NCBI GenBank assembly: GCA_964528535.1
Contig: CAZGSQ010000109.1
Location: 1-13,125 of the forward strand
From: CAINVV01 sp964528535
Lineage (GTDB): Bacteria; Bacteroidota; Bacteroidia; Bacteroidales; Prolixibacteraceae
DNA: 13,125 bases
Direction of reading: 5' to 3'
Numbering within the stretch: position 1 is the stretch's first letter; each line of letters begins with the position of its first letter. The notes under the pieces were generated by a model, which was not told the DNA's origin, did no database searches, and worked only from the letters and a program-made list of their open reading frames with translations. A program made the position numbers and the translations under genes. Shown here piece by piece: positions 7,093-13,125 of the stretch.

Positions 7093-8040
7093 ATGGGTAT
7101 CTTCAGTTTTACAAAATCCAGGAAAGAGAGTCTCGACAAGGGACTTGAGAAGACAAAAGAGAGTGTTTTCTCGAAGCTTTCGCGTGCCATCATTGGTAAA
7201 ACCAAAGTCGACGACGAAGTTCTTGACAGTCTCGAAGAGATTCTCATCTCTTCGGATGTCGGTGTAAATACGACGCTCAAGATCATCGAAAGGATCGAAA
7301 AACGGGTGCTTCGCGACAAGTACATCAGTACCTCTGAACTCAACGGCATCCTTCGGCAAGAGATTGCCGCTTTGCTTTCCGAGAACAATTCGCTGGATGT
7401 TGCCGATTTCGACCTGCCCAAGACAGACCATCCTTATGTGATCCTGGTTGTAGGTGTCAATGGGGTTGGTAAAACTACCACCATCGGAAAGCTTGCCCAT
7501 CAATTCAAAGCAGCCGGGAAATCAGTGGTGCTTGGCGCCGCCGATACCTTCAGGGCTGCTGCTATCGAACAACTTCAGATCTGGGCCGACCGTGTCGGTG
7601 TTCCGATTGTCAGGCAGCAAATGGGATCGGATCCGGCCTCTGTTGCTTACGACACCTTGCTTTCGGCCAAGGCAACCAATGCAGATGTTGTGATTGTTGA
7701 TACCGCTGGTCGCCTTCACAACAAGATCAACCTCATGAATGAGCTTTCGAAAGTCAAGAAAGTCATGCAGAAGGTATTTCCGGATGCACCGGATGAGGTA
7801 TTGCTGGTATTGGACGGTTCGACCGGACAAAATGCCTTCGAACAGGCCAAACAGTTTACCCTCGCAACCGAAGTTACAGCCCTGGCACTCACCAAATTGG
7901 ATGGTACAGCAAAAGGTGGCGTGGTGATTGGAATCTCCGATCAGTTCCGTATCCCCGTCAAATACATTGGTGTGGGTGAAGGATTGGATGATCTTCAAAT
8001 TTTCAACCGGACGGAGTTCGTTGATTCGCTTTTCAAGTAA
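7093..8040 (+). CDS. ftsY: Signal recognition particle receptor FtsY
   Basis: The 315-aa SRP GTPase docks SRP-ribosome complexes at the membrane and SecYEG. A short acidic/basic N-terminus and helical N domain (about 10-100) precede the G domain. The G1 P-loop is GVNGVGKT (121-128), the SRP-specific DTFRAAA is 151-157, DTAGR 203-207, TKLD 267-270 and the closing GVGEGLDDL 293-301. The long acidic A domain of E. coli FtsY is missing, as in many bacteria. The ATG at 7093 (MGIFSFTKSRKES) was chosen because a start at 6994 would place the terminator stem inside the coding region and add a 33-residue extension unlike FtsY. A weak -7-like TATCTTTA sits at 7062-7069. Otherwise the gene may depend on readthrough past the terminator. 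Confidence 0.96.
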   Translation: MGIFSFTKSRKESLDKGLEKTKESVFSKLSRAIIGKTKVDDEVLDSLEEILISSDVGVNTTLKIIERIEKRVLRDKYISTSELNGILRQEIAALLSENNSLDVADFDLPKTDHPYVILVVGVNGVGKTTTIGKLAHQFKAAGKSVVLGAADTFRAAAIEQLQIWADRVGVPIVRQQMGSDPASVAYDTLLSAKATNADVVIVDTAGRLHNKINLMNELSKVKKVMQKVFPDAPDEVLLVLDGSTGQNAFEQAKQFTLATEVTALALTKLDGTAKGGVVIGISDQFRIPVKYIGVGEGLDDLQIFNRTEFVDSLFK

Positions 8041-8063
8041 TGTGCTGATTATTTGAACTCTCA

Positions 8064-8090
8064 ACACCCTTCGACGAGCTCAGAAACCGG
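8064..8090. repeat. REP-like repeat copy 1
   Basis: ACACCCTTCGACGAGCTCAG followed by AAACCGG. The core CCCTTCGAC-AGCTCAG resembles the widespread dispersed intergenic element built on CCCTTCGACAAGCTCAGGG. A second copy lies about 48 bp downstream in the same orientation. Confidence 0.6.
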
Positions 8091-8111
8091 ATATCGTTTT
8101 TACTATTTACG

Positions 8112-8139
8112 CACCCTTCGACAGGCTCTCAGGGTGTTC
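8112..8139. repeat. REP-like repeat copy 2, with short hairpin
   Basis: CACCCTTCGACAGGCTCTCA then GGGTGTTC. The outer CACCCT (8112-8117) and AGGGTG (8131-8136) are perfect inverse complements and could form a hairpin. It shares ACCCTTCGAC and the downstream AGCTC/GGCTC-CAG core with copy 1. It sits between the ftsY stop and rimO start, where it may act as a transcript end or stabiliser. Confidence 0.6.
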
Positions 8140-8178
8140 AAAAGCATGATCCGCAATCCAAAATCGAAAATTTGAATT

Positions 8179-9468
8179 ATGGCTAAATCTATCAACGTTG
8201 TCACCATGGGATGCTCCAAGAATCTGGTCGATTCGGAGCTTTTCCTTTCCCAGATGGCTGCCAATGGGTACAAGGTAGTCCACGATGGAGGAGTTGAGGA
8301 TGCCCGGATGGTTGCCATCAACACCTGCGGTTTTATCCTGGATGCCAAAGAAGAATCGATCAATTCAATTCTGGAGTTTGTGGAAGCCAAGAAGGATGGA
8401 AAGATCGATAAAATATTCGTTTTTGGCTGTCTGTCTGAACGTTACAAAGAGGATCTCATGAAGGAAATTCCGGAAGTAGACGGCTATTACGGAAAGTTCC
8501 AGGTCAAGAAAATGGTTTCAGACCTCAAGGCAGAATACCGCATGAGCCTGGCGCATCAGCGTTACCAGACCACTCCAGCCCACTTTGCCTACCTGAAGAT
8601 CTCGGAAGGATGTAACAGGCAGTGTTCCTATTGCGCCATCCCCAGAATGACGGGGAAGCACCAATCGGTGCCTATGGATCAGTTGGTAACTGAAGCAACG
8701 GCACTGGCTGAAAAGGGGGTCAAAGAATTGCTTGTGATCGCACAGGATCTATCTTTTTATGGCATAGATCTTTACAAACAGCAAAAATTGGCCGAATTGG
8801 TACAAAAGCTGGCAGCTGTCAAAGGTATTGAATGGATCAAACTTCATTACGCCTATCCTACAAATTTCCCATTTGATCTCCTACCGGTGGTGCGCGAGAA
8901 TTCGAATGTTGCCGGATACCTCGATATCGCCTTGCAACATTGCAGCGACAGCGTTTTGAAAATGATGCGCAGGAACATCACCAAGTCTGAAACCATTGCG
9001 CTGATCAAAAAAATAAGAAAAGAGGTGCCAGGTATTCATCTCAGAACTACACTCCTGGTAGGACATCCGGGCGAAACGGAGGAAGATTTCGAAGAGTTGA
9101 AGCAGTTTGTCAGAGAGATGCAGTTCGAGCGACTTGGGGTATTTCCCTACTCCCATGAAGAAGACACCTTTGCTGGCGAAACTTACCAGGATACCATTCC
9201 TCATGAGGTAAAACTGGCCAGAGCCGAGGAGATCATGGTGATCCAGCAGGAGGTAGCATCTGAGCTCAACAGACAAAAAATCGGGTCGGTACTCAAGGTC
9301 GTTGTCGACCGAAAGGAGGAGGATTATTATGTTGGACGGACCGAATACGATTCTCCGGAAGTAGACGGCGAGGTCCTTATCAAAGGCAAAGGTCTTAAAA
9401 TCGGAAAGTTCTATCTGGTAAAAATAACTGATGCCGAAGCATTTGACCTCTATGGCGAAATCGTTTAA
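8179..9468 (+). CDS. rimO: Ribosomal protein S12 methylthiotransferase RimO
   Basis: The 429-aa radical SAM enzyme adds a methylthio group to the conserved aspartate of ribosomal protein uS12. Three parts are seen. The N-terminal MTTase domain has GCSKNLVDSE (11-20, C12), C50 in NTCGF and C84 in FGCLSER as ligands of the auxiliary 4Fe-4S cluster. The radical SAM core has CNRQCSYC (C145, C149, C152). A C-terminal TRAM domain contains YDSPEVDGEV (about 393-402), thought to bind the S12 target. GCSKNLVDSE and the TRAM motif favour RimO over the tRNA enzyme MiaB. The length is standard and all cluster cysteines are intact. No strong promoter is seen in 8041-8178. Confidence 0.95.
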   Translation: MAKSINVVTMGCSKNLVDSELFLSQMAANGYKVVHDGGVEDARMVAINTCGFILDAKEESINSILEFVEAKKDGKIDKIFVFGCLSERYKEDLMKEIPEVDGYYGKFQVKKMVSDLKAEYRMSLAHQRYQTTPAHFAYLKISEGCNRQCSYCAIPRMTGKHQSVPMDQLVTEATALAEKGVKELLVIAQDLSFYGIDLYKQQKLAELVQKLAAVKGIEWIKLHYAYPTNFPFDLLPVVRENSNVAGYLDIALQHCSDSVLKMMRRNITKSETIALIKKIRKEVPGIHLRTTLLVGHPGETEEDFEELKQFVREMQFERLGVFPYSHEEDTFAGETYQDTIPHEVKLARAEEIMVIQQEVASELNRQKIGSVLKVVVDRKEEDYYVGRTEYDSPEVDGEVLIKGKGLKIGKFYLVKITDAEAFDLYGEIV

Positions 9469-9517
9469 TTTCCTTACTTTTCCATTCGAAATCAGATGGA
9501 AAATAAATAAATTGATC

Positions 9518-10234
9518 ATGAAAAGCATTCGCCCACAGTTAAGGCCAATTGCACTCATTTTTGCCTCGCTTGTATTCATTTCAACGTGTGTTGCACAGCA
9601 TAAACCTGCACCGTCGATTGACAAATGGGAAAGCGAAATTGCTGCCTTTGACAAACTCAACCAGACCGAGAAGTATCCCGACAACTCCATCCTTTTTGTA
9701 GGAAGTTCCAGCATCCGGCTCTGGAGTACCATCAAGGAAGAGATGGCACCATACCCAGTCATTCAAAGAGGATTCGGTGGTTCCGATACGCCGGCTGTTT
9801 TGCAATACACCAAAAGGATTGTCTATCCACATAAATTCCAAGCAGTTGTCATCTTCATCGCCAACGACATTACCGGTTCCCAAAAAGACCTAACGCCCAA
9901 GCTTAGCAGTGGTAATTTCGAAAAGATTGTCAAAATTATCAGGGCCAAATACAAAAAACAACCAATTTTCATCGTGGAAATTACTCCTTGTCAGAGCCGC
10001 TGGATGAAATGGTCTGTTATTCAGGAGGACAATACCAACTTGAAGACACTTTGTAAAAAAGGTAAAAATCTCTTTTTTATCGAGACTGCCCAAAGCTTTT
10101 TAAATGAAAAAGGAGAACCCCGAAATGAACTCTTCAGGGAGGATCATCTGCACCTGAACCATCAGGGGTACCTGATCTGGGGAAAGCTGATCAAGGCTCA
10201 AGTAGACCAAAAGCTATTAGCTATTAGCTCTTAG
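9518..10234 (+). CDS. Exported SGNH/GDSL-family hydrolase
   Basis: The 238-aa protein has a signal peptide (MKSIRPQLRPIALIF..., ending TCVAQ). The ATG at 9518 was chosen because it directly gives this signal peptide. The longer frame from 9431 overlaps rimO and adds an implausible leader. SGNH blocks: VGSSSIRLW with the likely nucleophile S64, RGFGGSD with the oxyanion glycine about 87, IANDI with N116, and EDHLHLN with D209 and H212. The family hydrolyses ester bonds, for example acetyl groups on sugars or lipids. The substrate is unknown. It lies 49 bp after rimO on the same strand, possibly co-transcribed. Oddity: the last residues (KLLAISS) and the TAG stop are encoded in or at the edge of a heptamer repeat array, so the original C-terminus may have been replaced. 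Confidence 0.85.
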   Translation: MKSIRPQLRPIALIFASLVFISTCVAQHKPAPSIDKWESEIAAFDKLNQTEKYPDNSILFVGSSSIRLWSTIKEEMAPYPVIQRGFGGSDTPAVLQYTKRIVYPHKFQAVVIFIANDITGSQKDLTPKLSSGNFEKIVKIIRAKYKKQPIFIVEITPCQSRWMKWSVIQEDNTNLKTLCKKGKNLFFIETAQSFLNEKGEPRNELFREDHLHLNHQGYLIWGKLIKAQVDQKLLAISS

Positions 10235-10264
10235 CTATTAGCTCTTAGCCATTAGCTGTTAGCC
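10212..10264 (+). repeat. Tandem heptamer array (AGCTNTT units)
   Basis: Seven consecutive 7-bp units run AGCTATT, AGCTATT, AGCTCTT, AGCTATT, AGCTCTT, AGCCATT, AGCTGTT and end in AGCC. The array begins inside the 3' end of the SGNH hydrolase gene and supplies its stop codon at 10232-10234. Confidence 0.85.
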
Positions 10265-10310
10265 TGAAGTCGTTGGATGATAGAATTTTGTGTTTTAATA
10301 ATTCAAATCG

Positions 10311-10324
10311 TAATCAATTGATTA
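10311..10324. repeat. Perfect 14-bp palindrome
   Basis: TAATCAATTGATTA reads the same on both strands and lies between the two groups of heptamer repeats, about 125 bp before the DUF4494 gene. It could be an operator or merely AT-rich coincidence. Confidence 0.4.
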
Positions 10325-10359
10325 ATTGTTATAAAGTTGAAACTGCGAAACTAACAGCC

Positions 10360-10404
10360 AAGGGCTAACAGCTAAAAGCATTTTGACTTTAGCTGTTAGC
10401 TCTT
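10360..10404. repeat. Inverted heptamer repeats forming a long hairpin
   Basis: The minus-oriented copy (10360-10376, containing GCTAACAGCTAAA) pairs with the plus-oriented copy (10388-10404, starting TTTAGCTGTTAGC) over 17 bp with one G-U pair and an 11-base loop. These are the same AGCTGTT/AGCTCTT units as the array at 10212-10264. The stem could act in RNA as a processing or termination signal between the SGNH and DUF4494 genes. Confidence 0.75.
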
Positions 10405-10448
10405 AGCCTTCTAAAAGAATATAAATAGTACAAATAATTAGATAGCAA

Positions 10449-10985
10449 ATGAATACCTGGTTTGAATGCACGGCGAAATATTCCAAGATGGATGAAAATG
10501 GCCGTGAGAAGAAAGTTAGCGAAACTTATCTTTTGGATGCCGTCTCATTTACTGATGCTGAGACAAGAATTTACAAGGAGCTGGTGACCATGGTGAGTGG
10601 TGAATTCTCAGTGACAAGAATATCCCGCACCAACCTTGCCGAGATCATCCCTTCTGAAACCGGCGATCGCTGGTACAAGACGAAGGTTACCTTCATCACA
10701 TTTGATGAGGAGAACGGCAAAGAAAAGAGGGTCAGTCAGTTCGTCCTGGTATTTTCGAACACTGTCAAGAGTGCCTGCGACCAGGTGAATGAAGCCATGA
10801 AGGGGATGATGGCTGACTTCGAAATAAGTGGTGTAACCGAGAGCCCGATCGTAGATGTTTTTCCATATGTACCTGAAGTGCAGAAGATGCCAGAGAATTT
10901 TACAAAAATTGTGAATGGAGAAGATCCCCTTTCAGAGGGAGATGCTGAGGAATCTACTGAAGAGGATGATCTAAGGTTTAATTAG
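10449..10985 (+). CDS. DUF4494 domain-containing protein
   Basis: The 178-aa soluble protein has no signal peptide. Its start MNTWFECTAKYSK and the later pattern DRWYKTKVTFITFDEENGKEKR are typical of DUF4494, a Bacteroidota family of unknown function. Two similar beta-alpha units are visible: WFECTAKYSKMDENGREKKVSETYLLDA (4-31) resembles WYKTKVTFITFDEENGKEKRVSQFVLV (75-101). This suggests an internal duplication. MKGMMADFEISGVTESPIVDVFPY (117-140) follows, and then an acidic, probably disordered tail rich in E and D. The gene lies directly after the heptamer hairpin and is convergent with the dead ATPase gene. No function is assigned. Confidence 0.85.
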   Translation: MNTWFECTAKYSKMDENGREKKVSETYLLDAVSFTDAETRIYKELVTMVSGEFSVTRISRTNLAEIIPSETGDRWYKTKVTFITFDEENGKEKRVSQFVLVFSNTVKSACDQVNEAMKGMMADFEISGVTESPIVDVFPYVPEVQKMPENFTKIVNGEDPLSEGDAEESTEEDDLRFN

Positions 10986-11018
10986 CTGGAAAGCACGAAT
11001 GAGCATCGAGAAGTTGGT

Positions 11019-12178
11019 TTATTTCAATATGGTTATAGCTTGTTCTTGCGTTGCAACCATTGAATGAGGCGAGATAACGTAAGGTGCCTTACATTCCGGA
11101 ACGATAAAAAAAGCATAGGCAGGTTTTAAATCCAGAATAGCAGTAGTCATCGATTTCGTGCTTTTGGGGGCAGGTGAAAATTTCACATCAATGGCTGCCT
11201 TGCAGACCGTCCCCTCAAAAACCAGCGAATCACATTCTGTCCCATCAGCTGTTCTGAAAAAATAATATTGATACCGATCCCCTAATGTATCAATCATATT
11301 TTCAATCACATAGCCTTCCCATAAACAACCAAGCATCGGATGTCGGAGGAGATCTTCGTAACATGCAAGATTAAGTAATGAGTTGATAATTCCTGAGTCT
11401 CGAAAATAAACTTTGGGAGTTTTAACCAAGCGTTTCCCTATATTTGCATAGTAAGGCTGTAAGATTCTGATTATGAATGATTTTTCAAAATAGGAAATTA
11501 TATTTTTTACCATCATGATGCCCAGGCCCATTGAATTTCCAAGACTGCTGTAATTTAACAGGTTTCCGTGAACTGAAGACAACATGTAAAGCAGACGCTG
11601 AACATCGTTGGCTGAACTTCCTAAACCAAGCATCACCAAATCCCTTTCGATGTAAGCCGAAAGAAATGATTTGAACCATTGTTTCCTAATACAATCATCG
11701 TTCTGGATAAATGCTATCGGGTACCCCCCCTCAGCCAATGCACCCTAAAATCTGAGAAAGCACAGATTTCCCGGTAAAAAAATGGAGTCAGCTCGTTGTA
11801 AACTATCCTGCCTGCCAAAGTCTCGTTACTCTTCAAAAGTAGATCCTTGCTGGCAGATCCCAGTAGGATAAAACGGCCATTGGTGCGATTTGAATCAATG
11901 GCCGATCGGAAAACAGGGAACAATTCAGGCCTTCGCTGAATTTCATCAAGAACCAAGGTTTTGTTTTGAACCGACTATATGAATTCAAGAGGATGATCCA
12001 ATGCTGCGCTGTCAGACGGATTTTCTAAATCCAGGTAAATAGATTCTTTGTCGAGCTGAGTAGAAATCGCTTTTGCCAATGTTGTTTTACCAACATGCCT
12101 GGATCCAAGAATGGCAACTGATGGGAAATGCTTAACCATCAGAAGTAGCTGACCCTCTATCTCTCTTTTAATGTACAT
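11019..12178 (-). pseudogene. Broken AAA_14 / DUF4143 ATPase (amber stop plus frameshift)
   Basis: Three fragments in order make one protein of about 386 aa, the usual length of this family. The N-terminal part (12178-11978) has Walker A GSRHVGKT (residues 25-32) and ends HPLEFI at an in-frame TAG (11975-11977). The same frame resumes SVQNKTLVLDEIQRRPELF, containing the Walker B motif, and continues to HWLRGG. There, within a run of seven G (C on the plus strand, 11724-11730), one base is missing, and the C-terminal part continues YPIAFIQNDD in another frame. That part has the DUF4143 region with YIERDL, YFRDSGIINSLL, GCLWEGYVIENM and the PD-(D/E)XK-like ECDSL...IDVKFS. Two separate lesions argue for a true pseudogene rather than a sequencing error. 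Intact relatives are stand-alone ATPases of uncertain role. It is preceded by a strong inverted repeat. Confidence 0.85.
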
Positions 12179-12185
12179 ATACTAA

Positions 12186-12231
12186 TTATCCCCGCAAAAT
12201 ATAAAAATATTTCTACAATTTGCGGGGATAA
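12186..12231. promoter_or_regulatory. 13-bp perfect inverted repeat upstream of the ATPase pseudogene
   Basis: TTATCCCCGCAAA (12186-12198) and TTTGCGGGGATAA (12219-12231) are exact inverse complements separated by 20 AT-rich bases. The inner arm starts 8 bp before the ATPase start at 12178. The position and the GC-rich core in AT-rich DNA suggest an operator or autoregulatory site covering the promoter. It could also form a cruciform or an RNA hairpin in the leader. Confidence 0.65.
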
Positions 12232-12687
12232 CCAAATACGATCTTCCCATTGACTGATATTTTTAAGAGGGGTACAAATTGGAATTTAGGCTAACCACTG
12301 ATACACTTTTGATTGCTTATAGCAATAATTTTACCAAGGCAGCCCTTTCCCGCATTTCAGGCATCATCCAGCTCCAACTCTGGCAATCTGCCTCCGGTAT
12401 GAGCAAACCACGGTCGGCACATTGCAAAAGAAATGAGGATGGGCTGCATAAATTGGGAGTGGAGTTGATGAAGATTGGGGTATAAGGGCACAATTAACTT
12501 TACGATGTTTCATTGCAAATCCATTTATGGTGCAATAATAAGGACACTAATTGCAAATCAGCGCAATCGGGGGAAATTATTATCGTACTTTTCTAGACAT
12601 AGATGTAAATGCAAATAATTGCATAAAGTAGTTGTCCTTTTTGTATATCTTTACCATTCAAACAATGGAAATAACATTTACCAAAAG
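12232..12687. other. Gene-poor stretch between ATPase pseudogene and HicB
   Basis: About 450 bp in which I see no gene I can support. The only open frame (12279-12485, 68 codons from TTG) has no recognisable motif and no start signals. The right part (12486-12687) is AT-rich and carries several TTGCAAAT/ATGCAAAT-like words and one short palindrome near the hicB start. It may hold decayed remnants of inserted DNA. Confidence 0.5.
12609..12624. promoter_or_regulatory. Candidate operator of the hicBA operon
   Basis: ATGCAAATAATTGCAT has perfect 6-bp inverted arms (ATGCAA / TTGCAT) around ATAA. It lies 64 bp before the HicB ATG and 21 bp before a -7-like TATCTTTA (12646-12653), so it would cover the -33 region. 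Related words GCAAAT occur at about 12514 and 12554. An operator role is inferred from typical toxin-antitoxin autoregulation. Confidence 0.35.
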
Positions 12688-12900
12688 ATGTTGCACAAAA
12701 CATTTAATATCATTGTCGAGCAGGGATTTGACGATTATTTGATTTCTTCTGTGATTGAATTGCCTGGATGCCACACCCAAGCAAAAACATACGATGAACT
12801 TTATGCAAGGACCAAGGAGGCAATCGAATTGTATCTTGAGGAAAATAAGAAGTATAAGACTGAACATCGGTTCATTGGCTTGCAACAAATTTCGATCTGA
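12688..12900 (+). CDS. hicB: HicB family antitoxin (short form)
   Basis: The 70-aa protein begins MLHKTFNIIVEQGFDDYLIS and contains SVIELPGCHTQAKTYDELYARTKEAIELYLEE. This is the partial RNase H-like HicB fold: the ELPGC-TQ-T motif followed by a helix. The ATG at 12688 was chosen over the upstream frame from 12619 because it matches the family start and the added residues are not HicB-like. No C-terminal DNA-binding domain is present, as in the short HicB forms. It would bind and inhibit the HicA toxin encoded 2 bp downstream. The antitoxin-first order is common outside enterobacteria. Confidence 0.88.
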   Translation: MLHKTFNIIVEQGFDDYLISSVIELPGCHTQAKTYDELYARTKEAIELYLEENKKYKTEHRFIGLQQISI

Positions 12901-12902
12901 TC

Positions 12903-13125
12903 ATGTCCAGATTACCATTACTTACTGCTAAAGAATTAATTAAGATACTTTTGCACTTAGGATTTGCTTTGAAAAGGCAAAAAGGTAGCCATAAATTTTT
13001 TCAGCATAAAGATGGCAGAACTACCGTGATTCCGGATCATGGAACAGAACAAATAGACCGTGGTTTATTGAACAAAATTATCAAACAGGATTTGATGATG
13101 ACAATTGATAATTTTCTCAGCATCA
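12903..13125 (+). CDS. hicA: HicA family mRNA interferase toxin, 3' end beyond window
   Basis: At least 74 residues, beginning MSRLPLLTAKELIKILLHLG. The double-stranded RNA-binding-like fold has the catalytic histidine H30 in KGSHKFF (27-33), then TVIPDHG and IDRGLLNKIIKQ, the standard YcfA/HicA pattern. HicA proteins cut mRNA independently of translation. The gene begins 2 bp after the hicB stop and is clearly in the same operon. The frame is still open at 13125. HicA proteins of this kind are often only 60-80 aa, so most of the gene is probably present. The active-site histidine is intact, so the toxin is likely functional. Confidence 0.88.
   Translation, partial: MSRLPLLTAKELIKILLHLGFALKRQKGSHKFFQHKDGRTTVIPDHGTEQIDRGLLNKIIKQDLMMTIDNFLSI

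Noticed and set aside
7522..8067. Minus-strand open frame (181 codons) opposite ftsY
   Set aside because: Antisense to the conserved G domain of ftsY. Its sequence merely mirrors constrained codons.
8881..9762. Long minus-strand open frame (293 codons) opposite rimO and the SGNH gene
   Set aside because: Antisense shadow of two well-supported genes, with no motif or signal of its own.
10212..10408. Possible CRISPR array in the repeat region
   Set aside because: Units are contiguous 7-mers without unique spacers of constant length, and no cas genes are present.
11975..11977. Amber codon read as an amino acid (recoding)
   Set aside because: TAG ends several ordinary genes in this window (GH43, DUF4295, SGNH), and the same ATPase gene carries a second, unrelated lesion.
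12279..12485. Open frame of 68 codons starting with TTG in the gene-poor stretch
   Set aside because: No recognisable motif, weak start, unusual composition and no neighbours that would support it. More likely chance or remnant.

Overview
The window looks like a chromosomal segment of a Bacteroidota genome, most likely of the Bacteroidales/Marinilabiliales type. The evidence is the gene set (bL28-bL33-DUF4295 followed by ftsY and rimO, DUF4494, DUF4251, a DUF6364 antitoxin), the general absence of strong Shine-Dalgarno sites before starts, and several promoters matching the Bacteroidota pattern TTTG/TTG-N19-21-TAnnTTTG. TAG serves as an ordinary stop codon in several genes.

Layout. At the left edge is the 5' part of a tRNA-Pro(CGG) gene on the minus strand with a well-formed promoter. 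Next come a plus-strand glutamine synthetase of about 500 residues and a secreted GH43 beta-xylosidase/arabinofuranosidase-type enzyme with its own promoter. A DUF6364-PIN toxin-antitoxin pair with an ATGA overlap follows. Two minus-strand genes come next: a small exported DUF4251-like protein and a CPBP (CAAX-like) membrane protease.

The core housekeeping block is rpmB-rpmG-DUF4295 (three small genes for ribosomal or ribosome-associated proteins), closed by a clear intrinsic terminator. It is followed by ftsY (SRP receptor), an intergenic pair of REP-like repeats, rimO (S12 methylthiotransferase) and an exported SGNH/GDSL hydrolase. The last eight codons of the hydrolase, including its stop, lie in or at the edge of a heptamer repeat array. 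Inverted copies of that array lie just upstream of a DUF4494 gene.

The right end is accessory DNA. It holds a broken AAA_14/DUF4143 ATPase on the minus strand (one in-frame amber codon plus a one-base frameshift in a G7 run), preceded by a perfect 13-bp inverted repeat with a 20-nt spacer. About 500 bp without a convincing gene follows, then a HicB-HicA toxin-antitoxin pair whose toxin gene is cut by the window end.

How the genes relate: rpmB, rpmG, the DUF4295 gene, ftsY and rimO all concern the ribosome or its targeting. The glutamine synthetase, GH43, CPBP protease and SGNH hydrolase are independent metabolic or envelope genes. The two toxin-antitoxin pairs and the dead ATPase look like small mobile or selfish modules inserted between housekeeping genes. 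I do not see a clearly new multi-gene system. The most unusual non-coding signals are the inverted repeat before the dead ATPase and the heptamer repeat structures around 10.2-10.4 kb.
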